64,000 bases of DNA from assembly GCA_966250325.1 (NCBI GenBank), contig CBINGY010000020.1, positions 5,165 to 69,164 on the forward strand, given 5' to 3'. Every line of letters starts with the position of its first letter. The stretch's first letter is position 1. Below are positions 63,669 through 64,000 of this stretch, piece by piece. The DNA is from Jiulongibacter sp966250325. Its GTDB lineage: Bacteria; Bacteroidota; Bacteroidia; Cytophagales; Spirosomataceae. Both the position numbers and the translations under genes were made by a program. The notes below the pieces were generated by a model that did not search any database, was not told the DNA's origin, and saw only the letters and a list, made by a program, of their open reading frames with translations.

Positions 63669-64000
63669 TTATTCCCATAAAACCCAGATCATACCCAGAT
63701 GATAGGTATCATGCTGAATCATACCGGTGAGTAGTTTATAGTAATCGTAATGTTCGCCCGGGACACGCTTGTCCAGAAGGTCATCGTCCAGAGCATTCAG
63801 CAAATCTACGAGTTCTTTCTGCGTATTCTGAAAGAGCTGTTTCAGTTCGTTCCAGTTCTCTTTGGAGGTTATAGCGGGTGTTCCCCAGTTATCCTCTTCG
63901 GTTTCGAGTGAGTAGTGAATGTTATCGTGTAGCTTTTCAATGATGAACCTTCGCCATGCGATCAGGTGGTAAATGAGCTCAGCAATCGTATGTTTGCTGA
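63669..64000 (-). CDS. Second DinB-family protein, partial at right edge
   Basis: Reading leftward from the edge, 110 codons to a TAA at 63669-63671: HTIAELIYHLIAWRRFIIEKL, then EHYDYYKLLTGMIQHDTYHLGMIW and WE at the end. The His in IYHLIAW and the HDTYH of helix 4 are the usual metal ligands. The N-terminus is outside the window. It is similar to the DinB protein at 63088-63651 and probably arose by tandem duplication. Confidence 0.9.
   Translation of the reverse strand, partial: SKHTIAELIYHLIAWRRFIIEKLHDNIHYSLETEEDNWGTPAITSKENWNELKQLFQNTQKELVDLLNALDDDLLDKRVPGEHYDYYKLLTGMIQHDTYHLGMIWVLWE

Noticed and set aside
1..64000. tRNA or rRNA genes
   Set aside because: No cloverleaf or rRNA-like segment was recognised in any intergenic region.

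Overview
The window comes from a member of the Bacteroidota, most like the Cytophagales. The evidence is a SusC/SusD pair, TonB-dependent receptors with CarboxypepD_reg domains, an M56/BlaI module fused to TonB domains, many Sec-signal lipoproteins, upstream elements matching the Bacteroidota -7 consensus TAnnTTTG, and starts without clear Shine-Dalgarno sequences. No rRNA, tRNA or CRISPR array was seen.

Layout. Positions 1-3130: a secreted repeat protein cut by the left edge, a YedK-type DNA-protein crosslink enzyme and small unknown proteins. Positions 3300-10040: a leftward accessory block that looks like a defence island. It holds an HNH protein with a DnaA-C-like domain, an AT-rich OLD-family ATPase/nuclease, a predicted phosphorothioate-binding HNH endonuclease, and a coupled TPR-membrane / TPR-AAA ATPase pair. 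Positions 10040-11830: about 1.8 kb without credible genes, made of dispersed repeats and a remarkable 21-bp tandem array. Positions 11830-22060: tail-collar protein, a lipase broken by an amber codon, a CatA-like acetyltransferase, HAD and Crp/Fnr genes, lipoproteins, and a LytTR regulator with a TPR histidine kinase. Positions 22060-30960: more repeats, then secreted proteins, a sialidase-like protein, GH10 xylanase, S1 and M23 peptidases, and an AraC-type regulator. Positions 31220-36000: a SusC/SusD locus whose SusC has an in-frame TGA. Positions 36000-40800: a TonB/M56/BlaI cluster with a twin-palindrome operator. Positions 40970-48490: DUF4136 lipoprotein, POT transporter, a candidate small RNA, a beta-helix lipoprotein with its TonB receptor, and a 36-residue membrane protein. 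Positions 48590-64000: mostly housekeeping (glycosyltransferase, LpxH-like hydrolase, rplY, prs, aconitase, topA, sirtuin, trpS, PAP2 phosphatase, DinB-like proteins).

How the genes fit together. The SusC/D, xylanase, sialidase-like and TonB genes point to a glycan-scavenging outer membrane. The 3.3-10 kb block looks like foreign-DNA defence. The right third is a stable core genome. Two otherwise intact genes (lipase, SusC) each carry a single nonsense codon, so either recent decay or base-call error should be considered.
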